From the NCBI GenBank assembly GCA_963741525.1, contig CAVUIW010000001.1, positions 186,001 through 250,000 of the forward strand: 64,000 nucleotides of DNA, written 5' to 3'. The first letter of the stretch is position 1; each line of letters starts with the position of its first letter. Shown here piece after piece: positions 12,774-20,752 of the stretch. A program made the position numbers and the translations under genes. The notes under the pieces were generated by a model. That model searched no databases. It saw only the letters and a program-made list of their open reading frames with translations, and was not told the DNA's origin. The stretch comes from JANNSX01 sp963741525. Lineage in GTDB: Bacteria > Pseudomonadota > Alphaproteobacteria > Rhizobiales > Hyphomicrobiaceae.

Positions 12774-13856
12774 TTACCGCGACGCTTTCTCGTAGGCCGC
12801 GACGATCTTGGCCACCAGCTCGCGTCGCACGACGTCCTGCTGCGTGAAGCGGATCGTGGCGATATCCTCGATGCCGTCGAGGATCTGAATGGCTTCGGAC
12901 AGTCCCGATGTCAGCCCCTTCGGTAGATCGATCTGCGTCGGATCGCCCGTCACCACCATGTGGGATCCCTCGCCGATCCGGGTCAGGAACATCTTCATCT
13001 GCATGGACGTCGTGTTCTGCGCTTCGTCCAGGATGACGAAGGCGTGCGACAGCGTCCGTCCGCGCATGAAGGCGAGCGGCGCGATCTCGATTTCGCCTGT
13101 CTCCAGGCCGCGCTCGACTTTTTCCGGCGGCAGCACGTCGTCGAGGGCGTCGTAGAGTGGGCGCAAGTACGGATCGACCTTCTCGCGCATATCACCGGGA
13201 AGGAAGCCCAACCGCTCGCCGGCCTCGACCGCCGGTCGCGAAAGAATGATCCGCTCGATGGCACCACGCTCGAGCAGCGCCGCCGCATAGGCGACCGCGA
13301 GATAGGTCTTACCGGTGCCTGCTGGCCCCGTCGCGATGACCAGATCCTTCTGCTCGAGCGCCTGGATGTAGGCGGTCTGCATCCGGGTCCGGGCCGTGAT
13401 CTGGCGCTTGCGCGTCCGGATCTGGGCCTTGCCCGCGCCGTTGCTCGGGTCCGGCGCGGCAGGCGCGCTCGCCTTCGATGGCCTTGTTTCGGTGACGGCG
13501 TGGCGAAGCGCACCGTCGACGTCGGCAGGCCGGATGGCCTCGCCCTTCCGGGCACGGGCGTAGAGCTCCTCGAGCACTTCCCGGGCGATTTCTATGCTGG
13601 TCGATGAGCCGTTGAGCGTCACGACATTGCCGTGCGCCACCGCGCTGATGCCCAGCCGGTCCTCGAGCACCGCGAGATTGGCGTCGTATTCGCCGAACAG
13701 GGACGCGACCACGCGGTTGTCCTCGAAGGGAATGGTCAACCGGCGGTCTGTTTTCTGCGCCTTGCTGCCCTTGGCGGGGCTGGTCTCGGCTGGATCGCGA
13801 AATCCTGCCAACAGGCTCTCCTTCTCTGCGTCGCCCGAGGGCGACTCTGCGGGCAC
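12774..13856 (-). CDS. phoH: PhoH-family P-loop ATPase
   Basis: A 360-residue PhoH-like protein: a KH-like N-terminal domain (about 40-125), then a P-loop with GPAGTGKT near residue 175, RPAVEAGERLGFLPGD, and the Walker B segment VILDEAQNTT. The family is found with ybeY and is thought to act in RNA metabolism; the substrate is not established. The GTG start at 13856 lies one base from the miaB TAG, so translation is probably coupled. Confidence 0.95.
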   Translation of the reverse strand: MPAESPSGDAEKESLLAGFRDPAETSPAKGSKAQKTDRRLTIPFEDNRVVASLFGEYDANLAVLEDRLGISAVAHGNVVTLNGSSTSIEIAREVLEELYARARKGEAIRPADVDGALRHAVTETRPSKASAPAAPDPSNGAGKAQIRTRKRQITARTRMQTAYIQALEQKDLVIATGPAGTGKTYLAVAYAAALLERGAIERIILSRPAVEAGERLGFLPGDMREKVDPYLRPLYDALDDVLPPEKVERGLETGEIEIAPLAFMRGRTLSHAFVILDEAQNTTSMQMKMFLTRIGEGSHMVVTGDPTQIDLPKGLTSGLSEAIQILDGIEDIATIRFTQQDVVRRELVAKIVAAYEKASR

Positions 13857-13857
13857 A

Positions 13858-15261
13858 CTAGCCCTGAACTATGACGCCGCCGAGACTGCCCGGCCCAACG
13901 GATGTTATCTCAATGTCGAGAATCTTGCCAATCATCCCGGCCTCGCCCGGCACATGCACGGGTTGCAGATACGGCGATCGCCCGGTGATCTGCCCGGTCT
14001 TGCGGCCAGCTTTCTCGATGAGAACCGGCAATACTCTCCCCTTGCAGCCCCGATTGAAGGCCACAAGGCCCGCGTCGATGACGGCCTGGAGGCGGCTGAG
14101 CCGCTCGGTCTTCAGGGCCTCCTCGACCTGGCTCTCGAGCTCGGCGGCCGGCGTTCCCGGCCGCGGGCTGTATTTGAAGGTGAAGGCTTGAACGAAGCCG
14201 ACCTCGGCGACGAGGTCGAGAGTCGCGCGGAATTCGGCCTCGGTCTCGCTTGGGAAACCGACAATGCAATCGGTCGAGAGCGCGAGATCGGGACGTGCCT
14301 GGTGCAGCCGATCCACAAGCCGCCGATAGTCATCCACGGTGTGCTTGCGATTCATGGCGGCGAGGATGCGATCGGAGCCCGACTGGATTGGCAGATGCAG
14401 ATAAGGCATCAGCTTGCCGATCTCCGCATGTGCCCGAATGAGGTCTTCGCCCATGTCGCGCGGATGGCTGGTGACATACCGCAGCCGCTCGATGCCAGGC
14501 ACCTCGGCAAGAGCCCGCAGCAGCTTTGCGAGGCTCCAGACCTCTGCGTCCATTCCCGCGCCGTGATAGGCGTTGACATTCTGCCCGAGTAGCGTCAGCT
14601 CGCGGACGCCGCCATCGGCCAAACGCCGCGCTTCGTCGAGCACCGCGCTGACCGGTCGCGACACCTCAGCACCCCGCGTGTAGGGCACGACGCAGAAAGT
14701 GCAGAACTTATCGCAACCTTCCTGCACCGTCAGAAACGCCGATGGCGCGCGGGGTTTGGCGCGCGGCGGCAGATGACGGAACTTGTCCTCCTCCGGAAAC
14801 TCGGTATCGAGCTGGGGATGACCCGAGCGCCGCAGCGCCGCCAACATGTCCGGCAGCCGGTGATAGCTCTGCGGGCCGACGACGATATCGACCCCCGGCG
14901 CCCGTGCCATGATCTCCGCGCCCTCTGCCTGCGCGACGCAACCGGCCACGGCAATCTCGAGCGTGTTGCCGTCGCGAAGGCGCGCGCGCTTCAATTTGTT
15001 GAGCCGGCCGATCTCGGAATAAACCTTCCCGGCCGCCTTCTCGCGGATGTGGCACGTGTTGAGCACGACGACATCGGCGGCCTCCGCATTAGTGACCGCG
15101 ACATAGCCATGCGGCGCCAGCGCCTCGGCGATCCGGTCGCTGTCGTAGACATTCATCTGGCAGCCGTAGGTCTTGACGTAGAGCTTGCGGGGCGCCTCAA
15201 CCAGCATTCCCGGCTGCTCCGACACCTCGGCCCCGACAGTGATGTCCTGCTCAACGCTCAT
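13858..15261 (-). CDS. miaB: tRNA-2-methylthio-N6-isopentenyladenosine synthase
   Basis: MiaB is a radical-SAM enzyme that methylthiolates i6A37 in tRNAs. The 467-residue protein has the N-terminal UPF0004 domain with its own cluster cysteines (KTYGCQMN, NTCHIREKA, AVAGCVAQ), the radical-SAM cluster CDKFCTFC near residue 183, and a C-terminal TRAM domain. A carrier of Fe-S clusters (nfuA) is encoded 3 kb upstream in the same block. Length is normal. Confidence 0.97.
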   Translation of the reverse strand: MSVEQDITVGAEVSEQPGMLVEAPRKLYVKTYGCQMNVYDSDRIAEALAPHGYVAVTNAEAADVVVLNTCHIREKAAGKVYSEIGRLNKLKRARLRDGNTLEIAVAGCVAQAEGAEIMARAPGVDIVVGPQSYHRLPDMLAALRRSGHPQLDTEFPEEDKFRHLPPRAKPRAPSAFLTVQEGCDKFCTFCVVPYTRGAEVSRPVSAVLDEARRLADGGVRELTLLGQNVNAYHGAGMDAEVWSLAKLLRALAEVPGIERLRYVTSHPRDMGEDLIRAHAEIGKLMPYLHLPIQSGSDRILAAMNRKHTVDDYRRLVDRLHQARPDLALSTDCIVGFPSETEAEFRATLDLVAEVGFVQAFTFKYSPRPGTPAAELESQVEEALKTERLSRLQAVIDAGLVAFNRGCKGRVLPVLIEKAGRKTGQITGRSPYLQPVHVPGEAGMIGKILDIEITSVGPGSLGGVIVQG

Positions 15262-15270
15262 GGCCGTCCC

Positions 15271-16107
15271 TTAACCGCTCGTCCCCGTGACGTCCAGCGC
15301 GGGCCGTGACGGTTCGGCCCGCCGGGCAGGCCGGAGCGCACGCCGCATGGCCGCGCGGACCTCGACCTCGGCATGGCGCGCCACCGCTTTCCGATTGCCG
15401 ATCCGCTCATAATCGAGGGGCGGGCCGATGGTGACCACTGCATCGACCACACCGGCCTTCAACAGGCCCCAGGCATGGCCCGGTACATCCATATCGCCAT
15501 ACCAGGCAACGAGCGGCATGTTCTCGCGGCCCATCGGCAAGCCGGCGAGGCGTGGATAGGCGATGGAGAGTGTCTGCACGGCGATGTCCGGCCGATGCGG
15601 TCTCAAGCGTGTGGGCAGGGCCGCGCCGAGGAGCGAGCTCTTGAAAGGAAGTACGCGGAAGCCGTCGCCCGTCGTCCCCTCGGCGAACAGCACCATGGTT
15701 TCCCCAGCCTCGAGCCGCTCGGCAATCTCGGTGGCCTGGTTGGCGACGGCCGCCCGCCGGTCGCGATCGACGAATACGGAGCGTTGCAGCTTCGCGAGCC
15801 AGCCGACGAAGGGCCATTTGGCCACCTCCTGCTTGGCGATGAAAGAGAGCGGCGCAACGGCACTCAGCACCGGAATATCGAGCCAGGAGACATGATTGGC
15901 GACGAGCAACACCGGCCGGCCCGGCGCGAGGACGCCCTCGAGCCGGATGCGGATGCCGAGCAAACGGCAGACCTGTTTGTGGAACCAATGTGGGAAAGTC
16001 CTCGCCCAGCGCGATCCGCTCGCGATCAGCAGCAGCTGCACCGGCATCAGTGGAAACGTCAGCAGAAAGAACAGCCCGAGCACCACGCCCGCCCGCAACC
16101 CGATCAT
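15271..16107 (-). CDS. plsC: 1-acyl-sn-glycerol-3-phosphate acyltransferase
   Basis: PlsC-type enzymes acylate lysophosphatidate to phosphatidate at the inner membrane. The 278-residue protein starts at ATG 16107 (MIGLRAGVVLGLFFLL), which gives a hydrophobic N-terminal anchor; the longer open frame upstream is antisense noise. The acyltransferase motifs are NHVSWLD (HX4D), then VDRDRR and LFAEGTTGDG. It ends 9 bases before the miaB start. The substrate could be an acyl-ornithine lipid intermediate rather than lysophosphatidate, because OlsA enzymes share these motifs. Confidence 0.9.
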   Translation of the reverse strand: MIGLRAGVVLGLFFLLTFPLMPVQLLLIASGSRWARTFPHWFHKQVCRLLGIRIRLEGVLAPGRPVLLVANHVSWLDIPVLSAVAPLSFIAKQEVAKWPFVGWLAKLQRSVFVDRDRRAAVANQATEIAERLEAGETMVLFAEGTTGDGFRVLPFKSSLLGAALPTRLRPHRPDIAVQTLSIAYPRLAGLPMGRENMPLVAWYGDMDVPGHAWGLLKAGVVDAVVTIGPPLDYERIGNRKAVARHAEVEVRAAMRRALRPARRAEPSRPALDVTGTSG

Positions 16108-16166
16108 CCAGCACCCCTGCGACTCTGCACTTTCCGCACCATCACGCCCAATACCATCTCCACCCG

Positions 16167-16877
16167 TCAAGTCGTCGGCCGCGAGATTTCCTTGATGAGT
16201 TTTCGCAGGATCGCCTCGCCGTAGTCGGCATAGGTGTTCGCTTTCTCGACGAAATGATCTGGGCCGCCCACGATGTGGTTCTTGAAGTAGATGTCGAGAA
16301 AGTACATCTCGGAGAGGATCACGAGGCCGTTGACGGTGATGCCGGCGAGCACCGCACGATCCCGCAGCGGATCGGCCGGCGGGCCATTGTTGTTCGTGCC
16401 GTCCGAGGAGATATCGATCACCGCGCGGTCGCCGCGATAGGGCGAGGTCAGCGTCAGCCGCGTCGCATGGTCGAGCGCCGACCCCAATGCTGTCGAACCC
16501 GGCCCGATGAGGCGCGGCGTGCCATGAATGGCGAGCGCGAACTGCTCGGCCGACCCGTCGCCGGCGATCACCGTCCACGGCACCGCGATCTGCTGCTCGC
16601 CAAAGCCTGCCCATTGCACCAGCGTCACCGCGATGCGGCCCCTCGGGCCGCTGGCAATGGCGGCCGCCACCTCGGGACTGACGAAGGCCCGGGCGAGGCC
16701 CTGCATCTGCAGGTCGAACTCGCTGTCGTCGACGCTGTAGGAGCAGTCGACGGCGAGCACGAGAGTCATGTCGACATCGGCGCCGGATTGGCCGGTCGCG
16801 GCCGTCGAGAGGCCGAGCGCGGCAATGGCGAGGCCCCAGGTCGCGAGGCTGGCACGCAGTCGTTTCAGCATGCGCAT
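16167..16877 (-). CDS. DUF1194 secreted von Willebrand A-like protein
   Basis: A 236-residue exported protein: basic N-terminus, hydrophobic helix (about 8-28) and a likely cleavage near AATGQS, followed by a VWA-like domain with the MIDAS motif DCSYS in VLAVDCSYSVDDSEF. DUF1194 proteins are common in Rhizobiales and have no assigned role. I start at ATG 16877 (MRMLKRLR). It lies between rimI and plsC, a slot often held by a fur-type regulator in relatives. Function unknown. Confidence 0.85.
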   Translation of the reverse strand: MRMLKRLRASLATWGLAIAALGLSTAATGQSGADVDMTLVLAVDCSYSVDDSEFDLQMQGLARAFVSPEVAAAIASGPRGRIAVTLVQWAGFGEQQIAVPWTVIAGDGSAEQFALAIHGTPRLIGPGSTALGSALDHATRLTLTSPYRGDRAVIDISSDGTNNNGPPADPLRDRAVLAGITVNGLVILSEMYFLDIYFKNHIVGGPDHFVEKANTYADYGEAILRKLIKEISRPTT

Positions 16878-16933
16878 GATCCGCCTCGCGGAGCTGGCTG
16901 ATCTACGACAGTACCAGTCTTGCGCGGCGCAGC

Positions 16934-17395
16934 TCAATCATTTCCCAATGATTTCACCATCACGATCGCGTCCGCCGGACCGCCCTGGCGAACATAGTAG
17001 TTGCTGCGCCGGGTGGCCTCGGCAAATCCGGCGCTGCGATAGAGCGCCAGCGCGGCGGCGTTGTCCTCGGCGACATCGAGATAGAGTGATCGTGCGCCCC
17101 GCCGCGCCAATTCGGCTTCGAGCGCGCCGAGCAGCGCCCGGCCGATGCCACGCCGATGCCAAGCGGGATCGACGCCGAAGGTGAGGATCTCCGCCTGATC
17201 GGCTGCGGCCTGCGCCAGGATGAAACCCGTCGCGGCGCTGCTCTCGAAGGCAGCGACGGCCGCGACAGCCGGCATCGCGAGCCAGCTCGCCATCTCCGCT
17301 GCCTTCCACGGCTCCGCGAAACTAGCGGCATGGATGTTGGCGAGAGCCTCCGCATCATCGGTCCGCGCAGGCCGGATGACACGATTGTCCGGCAT
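16934..17395 (-). CDS. rimI: Ribosomal protein S18-alanine N-acetyltransferase
   Basis: RimI-type GNAT that acetylates the N-terminus of S18. The 153-residue product starts at ATG 17395 (MPDNRVIRPARTDD), sharing one base with the tsaB TGA. Visible features are AASFAEPWKAAEMASWL, the acetyl-CoA motif VDPAWHRRGIGRALLGALE, and the C-terminal LYLDVAEDNAAALALYRSAGF. The tsaB-rimI pairing is widely conserved. Confidence 0.93.
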   Translation of the reverse strand: MPDNRVIRPARTDDAEALANIHAASFAEPWKAAEMASWLAMPAVAAVAAFESSAATGFILAQAAADQAEILTFGVDPAWHRRGIGRALLGALEAELARRGARSLYLDVAEDNAAALALYRSAGFAEATRRSNYYVRQGGPADAIVMVKSLGND

Positions 17396-18081
17396 CACGC
17401 TCTCAGCCCCGGTGGCGATTGAACGACCGCGTCGGCCGGCCGGAAATAGAGGGGGTGGACCGGCCCGGTCGCAATGGGCAAGCAGCCCGCGGCCACGGCG
17501 AAGTCCGCTGCCCTGGGCTCGAATGCGCCCGCAACGACACGCTCCGGTGCACTGCCGGCGATCTGCAGCGCCCCCGATCCGGCGAGCAAAACCTCTTTGC
17601 CGGCGACCAGCGCAATCGCCGCGCCAATGTCGATCAGCACAGGACCGTCCATCGGCTCGCCGCTCCGATCCATCAACTCGAGATAGACCTGACCCCGGCC
17701 CGCATCGACGGCAATGGCAAGCGGCTGGTGAAATGGACCGTGCGCCGCCAGCACGCGCTGTCCGATCGCCCAAAAACTCGACACCGGAATGAGCGCCGCG
17801 CCGGTTGCAAGCTTAAGGCCCCCGGCCGCCGCAAGACCGATGCGCATACCGGCGAAGGTACCGGGACCAATCGTCACCGCGATCCGCTCGAGCGATTCTG
17901 GCGGCATGCCCGCTTCGGCCAACACGCGTTCGAGCATCGGCACGATGGCCTCGGCATGGCCGGTGCGGCGCTCCTCGTAGGCTTGCGCGCGAACGGACCC
18001 CTCGACGGCGGCCGCCGCCGAGCAAGCGCCAAGACAGGTATCGATGGCGAGGAGACGCAACGGCACACCCGGCTGCGTCAA
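17395..18081 (-). CDS. tsaB: tRNA threonylcarbamoyladenosine biosynthesis protein TsaB
   Basis: TsaB scaffolds TsaD in forming t6A37 of ANN-reading tRNAs. The 228-residue ASKHA-fold protein shows LLAIDTCLGACSAAA, the RRTGHAEAIVPMLERVL helix and the IGPGTFAGMRIGLAAAGGL segment. The start is a TTG at 18081 overlapping the nfuA TGA (TTGA); a GTG five codons later is possible. It is placed between nfuA and rimI, as in related genomes. Confidence 0.94.
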   Translation of the reverse strand: MTQPGVPLRLLAIDTCLGACSAAAAVEGSVRAQAYEERRTGHAEAIVPMLERVLAEAGMPPESLERIAVTIGPGTFAGMRIGLAAAGGLKLATGAALIPVSSFWAIGQRVLAAHGPFHQPLAIAVDAGRGQVYLELMDRSGEPMDGPVLIDIGAAIALVAGKEVLLAGSGALQIAGSAPERVVAGAFEPRAADFAVAAGCLPIATGPVHPLYFRPADAVVQSPPGLRA

Positions 18082-18641
18082 ACCGGCCGGACTTCTTGCA
18101 CCTCGGGCACGAAATGCTTGAGGAGATTCTCGATGCCGTGGCGCAGCGTCGCCGTTGAGCTCGGGCAGCCGGCACAGGCGCCGCGCATGTGCAGGCTCAC
18201 TATGCCCTCGCGGAAGCCGTGGAACACGATGTCGCCGCCGTCCTGGGCGACGGCCGGACGCACGCGCGTCTCGATCAGCTCCTTGATGGTGTCGACGATC
18301 TCCTGGTCCTCGGGCGCGAAATCCTCGGCCTGATCACCATCCGCGTCCGACTGCGCGCCGTCGCCGATAACAGGGGCGCCCGACAGATAGTGCTCCATGA
18401 TGACGCCGAGCACGGCCGGCTTGATGTGCTGCCACTCGGCCGTGTCCTTCGTCACCGAGATGAAATCGGGGCCGAGGAACACGCCGGCAACGCCATCGAT
18501 GCCGAACAGCCTCTGGGCCAGCGGCGACTGCCGCGCCTCCTCGGCCGAGCGGAAGTCGAGCGTACCCGTGGCGAGCACGGTCTTGCCGGGGATGAACTTG
18601 AGCGTCGCCGGATTGGGTGTCGCCTCGGTCTGAATGAACAT
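18078..18641 (-). CDS. nfuA: NfuA/NifU-like Fe-S cluster carrier
   Basis: An Fe-S scaffold or carrier of 187 residues. The N-terminal Nfu domain (MFIQTEATPNPATLKFIPG, to ~90) is joined by an acidic linker to the NifU C-terminal domain (about 105-180), whose CAGC cysteine pair holds the cluster (LHMRGACAGCPSS). MiaB and Nth in this window are typical 4Fe-4S clients of such carriers, though none is shown here. It begins the minus-strand block; upstream lies a gene-free repeat region. Confidence 0.95.
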   Translation of the reverse strand: MFIQTEATPNPATLKFIPGKTVLATGTLDFRSAEEARQSPLAQRLFGIDGVAGVFLGPDFISVTKDTAEWQHIKPAVLGVIMEHYLSGAPVIGDGAQSDADGDQAEDFAPEDQEIVDTIKELIETRVRPAVAQDGGDIVFHGFREGIVSLHMRGACAGCPSSTATLRHGIENLLKHFVPEVQEVRPV

Positions 18642-18743
18642 GGGGGCCTCCTGCTGCCGTGGCCGCTGTTTAGAACGGTTCTATACTCCGGTTGGAGGGT
18701 GGGGTCAAAGGCGGGCATCGGTGATCGGGGCAGTGAGGGAGTA

Positions 18744-18834
18744 GGCTTTGGGCTTTCGGAAACGATAATTGCAGCGAACATTTCGGCATTGTCGGCATCT
18801 TTTTCCCATTGCCCAAAGCCAAAAGCCCACAGCC
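18744..18834. repeat. Imperfect inverted repeat
   Basis: GGCTTTGGGCTTTCGG at 18744-18759 is matched in inverted form by CCAAAAGCCCACAGCC at 18819-18834, 14 of 16 positions pairing, around a 59-base AT-richer loop. Function unknown. Confidence 0.55.
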
Positions 18835-18865
18835 TCTCTTCCAGCCAGCGCTCCGCCCCCACCGC

Positions 18866-18961
18866 GGTCCGTCACCGGACCCGAGAGCATGATGAAATCC
18901 AGAGGGACGGAGTGGCCGGCCCGTGACTAATTTCATCGGATGTGGCCGTCACCACTCCGTC
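18866..18961. repeat. Cluster of three helices, two interleaved
   Basis: GGTCCG-TCAC-CGGACC (18866-18881) is a compact hairpin. GATGAAAT (18891-18898) pairs with ATTTCATC (18930-18937). GACGGAGTGG (18906-18915) pairs with CCACTCCGTC (18952-18961). The last two helices cross each other in the order needed for a pseudoknot. It may be a mobile intergenic repeat or a structured RNA. Confidence 0.5.
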
Positions 18962-19262
18962 GTCGTCGAGGGTTTGCCGCCGCCGTGGGTCTCCTTGACC
19001 GAGGTCGCATGTGGAAACCCCTCGCCTACATCCGGGGCGAGAGTAGCTTGGGGTGGGTTCTCCCCTATCCCAAGCGGCAGGGAGGCGCCGGATAGCTTAT
19101 GTCCGGCCCCTTCGACGCTCCCCGCTACCGGCTCACCAGCGCGCGTTCCAGTCCTCTGGCGACGGGGTTGGGACGGAGTATGGGGGTGTGCGCGATGGGC
19201 GGGGATAAGTTCTTTGGCGGTATGGTGAATGAAAACGAAATGCTTGTGGGGAGGAGATACGC

Positions 19263-19286
19263 GGGCGACCGGAGGTCGCCCCTACG
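19263..19286 (+). repeat. REP-like palindrome, copy 1
   Basis: GGGCGACC-GGA-GGTCGCCC followed by CTACG. It is the inverted counterpart of the copy at 19335-19359; the 8-base arms are identical. Confidence 0.7.
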
Positions 19287-19334
19287 GTGGTGACGCTCTG
19301 CCCCGTGAACGTGAGGGACGCACGATGTTGATGT

Positions 19335-19359
19335 CGTAGGGGCGACCGGCAGGTCGCCC
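19335..19359 (-). repeat. REP-like palindrome, copy 2
   Basis: CGTAG, then GGGCGACC-GGCA-GGTCGCCC with one overlapping G. It is oriented opposite to copy 1, so the two could also pair with each other around a 48-base spacer. Confidence 0.7.
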
Positions 19360-19409
19360 ACATTGGCGCATGCGTCGTGACGGGCGCGGCTGGCATTGCG
19401 TTCCGCCGC

Positions 19410-19464
19410 CGCCCCTCACCCTGCCCTCTCCCCGCACGCTGCGCTAAGGGGAGAGGAAGGTGAA
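19410..19464 (+). repeat. CCCTC-type intergenic repeat, degenerate copy
   Basis: CCCCTCACCCTGCCCTCTCC, then CCGC and an imperfect arm AAGGGGAGAGG. This is the widespread proteobacterial intergenic repeat built on CCCTCACCC / CTCTCCCC. The partner copy at 19503-19547 lies in opposite orientation. Confidence 0.65.
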
Positions 19465-19502
19465 GACCGTGACCGCCTCACATGTCAGGGGCGCACTGCG
19501 TC

Positions 19503-19547
19503 TCTTCCTCTCCCCGCTTGCGGGGAGAGGGGAGGGTCAGGGGCGGC
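19503..19547 (-). repeat. CCCTC-type intergenic repeat, intact hairpin
   Basis: CTTCCTCTCCCCGC-TT-GCGGGGAGAGG forms a near-perfect hairpin with a two-base loop, followed by GGAGGGTCAGGGGCGG, the reverse of the CCGCCCCTCACCC start of the other copy. Confidence 0.7.
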
Positions 19548-19580
19548 CACAAGGGAGATCGTTGCCAAACGCCTCACTGA

Positions 19581-19602
19581 AGGGCGACCTACTGGTTGCC
19601 CT
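19581..19602. repeat. Hairpin over the hisH stop codon
   Basis: AGGGCgACC-TACT-GGTtGCCCT, one mismatch in a 9-base stem, overlapping the hisH TAG. It resembles the arms of the two REP-like palindromes nearby. There is no T tract, so it is more likely a third degenerate repeat than an intrinsic terminator. Confidence 0.5.
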
Positions 19603-20254
19603 ACACCCGCCACGCGAGAAAATTCTCGAGCAGCCGTAATCCGAGCTGCTGGCTCTTCTCCGGATGGAACTGCGTGCCCGCGATGTTGTCCTTCGCCACC
19701 ATCGCGGTGACGGGGCCGCCGTAGCCGGTGCGGGCGACGATGCGGCTCTCGTCCAGGCCAGTCAGGTGATAGCTGTGCACGAAATAGGCGTGCCAACCGT
19801 CCGAACCGGTCGGAATGCCCTCCAGCAGCGCATGTGGCTTCACCTCATCCAGCGTGTTCCAGCCCATATGCGGCACCTTGAGCGACGGATCCGCGGGCTC
19901 GATACGACGGACCTCGCCGCCGATCCAACCGAGACCCTCCGTCACCTTGTGCTCGAGACCGCGCGCCGCCAACAGCTGCATGCCGACGCAAATCCCAAGG
20001 AACGGCCGGCCTTTGTGCAGCACGGCCTCTTCCAGCGCCTCGATCATGCCGTCCACGGCCGCCAGCCCCGCCTTGCAATCGGCGAAGGCACCCACGCCCG
20101 GCAGGATGATGCGGTCCGCCTTTGCGACCACACGCGCGTCCGACGTGACCGTCACCGTCGCGGACGCGCGACCTTCGCGCGCCGCCCGCTCGACGGCCTT
20201 GGCCGCCGAATGCAGATTGCCCGAGCCGTAGTCGACAATGACAACCTCAGGCAT
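19601..20254 (-). CDS. hisH: Imidazole glycerol phosphate synthase, glutaminase subunit
   Basis: HisH supplies ammonia from glutamine to HisF in histidine synthesis. The 217-residue protein starts at ATG 20254 (MPEVVIVDYGSGNL); the longer frame lies inside DUF2628. The class I amidotransferase nucleophile is in FLGICVGMQLL, and the His/Glu pair is in FHPEKSQ. The ATG overlaps the DUF2628 stop by 8 bases. hisA and hisF, which usually follow, are absent: the gene ends at the repeat region. Confidence 0.96.
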   Translation of the reverse strand: MPEVVIVDYGSGNLHSAAKAVERAAREGRASATVTVTSDARVVAKADRIILPGVGAFADCKAGLAAVDGMIEALEEAVLHKGRPFLGICVGMQLLAARGLEHKVTEGLGWIGGEVRRIEPADPSLKVPHMGWNTLDEVKPHALLEGIPTGSDGWHAYFVHSYHLTGLDESRIVARTGYGGPVTAMVAKDNIAGTQFHPEKSQQLGLRLLENFLAWRV

Positions 20255-20675
20255 CGGCCGAGCCACTGTCCTGGCGCTCGCGCTGGATGATCGACGCCAG
20301 CCGGGCAACAGCCGCCATCTCACCATCGGCGCGCGAACCAGCGGCGACGCATCCGATCTCTTGCGCCTCCCCGGCCTCGAGCCGATCACGCTCGAGGCCG
20401 CCCGCCTCGAAGCCGACGACAAGCGCCGCAGCCAGCCAGAGCCAGGCAAAGCTTAGAGAGCCGAGGCCGAGCAAAGCGAGGACCCCACCGGTCACGACGA
20501 GCACGCCAGCCCACATCAGGAAGGCCCGTCCGTGCCCCTTCCACAGCAGCCAGAGCCCCGAGAGCAGAAACGCTCCCCAGTGAAACCCGTCCGTAACGAG
20601 TCTGAGCGCTTCGACGCGCTCCGCCGACGGCAGGTGGCGGGCGTTCTTCGTCTCATAGATCGCGAAGGTCTTCAT
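20247..20675 (-). CDS. DUF2628 membrane protein
   Basis: A 142-residue protein with a short cytoplasmic lead (MKTFAIYETKNARHLPSAERVEAL) and three hydrophobic segments between about residues 30 and 90, then an acidic tail. DUF2628 genes commonly sit among the his genes of Rhizobiales; the role is unknown. It overlaps hisH by 8 bases, so the two are co-translated. Confidence 0.85.
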   Translation of the reverse strand: MKTFAIYETKNARHLPSAERVEALRLVTDGFHWGAFLLSGLWLLWKGHGRAFLMWAGVLVVTGGVLALLGLGSLSFAWLWLAAALVVGFEAGGLERDRLEAGEAQEIGCVAAGSRADGEMAAVARLASIIQRERQDSGSADA

Positions 20676-20752
20676 GGGCCGATCCTATAGCCATTCTCGA
20701 CCGGGCGGAATGGCAAGCCGATATCGCACGCGCCGAGACTCTGGCATTGCCT

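Larger units (their letters stand above)
18642..19600. other. Gene-free region with mixed intergenic repeats
   Basis: About 960 bases between nfuA and hisH without a convincing gene. Short open frames on both strands look like noise: Trp/Arg/Pro-rich, no domain, no ribosome site. The stretch holds several inverted repeats and two families of palindromic repeats (listed separately). Both flanking genes point left, so it would contain the nfuA promoter, but I could not choose one. Confidence 0.7.

Noticed and set aside
18452..18936. Small minus-strand frames upstream of nfuA
   Set aside because: They cross inverted repeats, lack ribosome sites and have low-complexity W/R/P/S composition.
18642..19600. 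CRISPR array
   Set aside because: The repeats are few, inverted and unevenly spaced, with no regular spacers and no cas genes nearby.
19581..19602. Intrinsic terminator of hisH
   Set aside because: No T tract follows the hairpin on the minus strand; it resembles the neighbouring repeats more.
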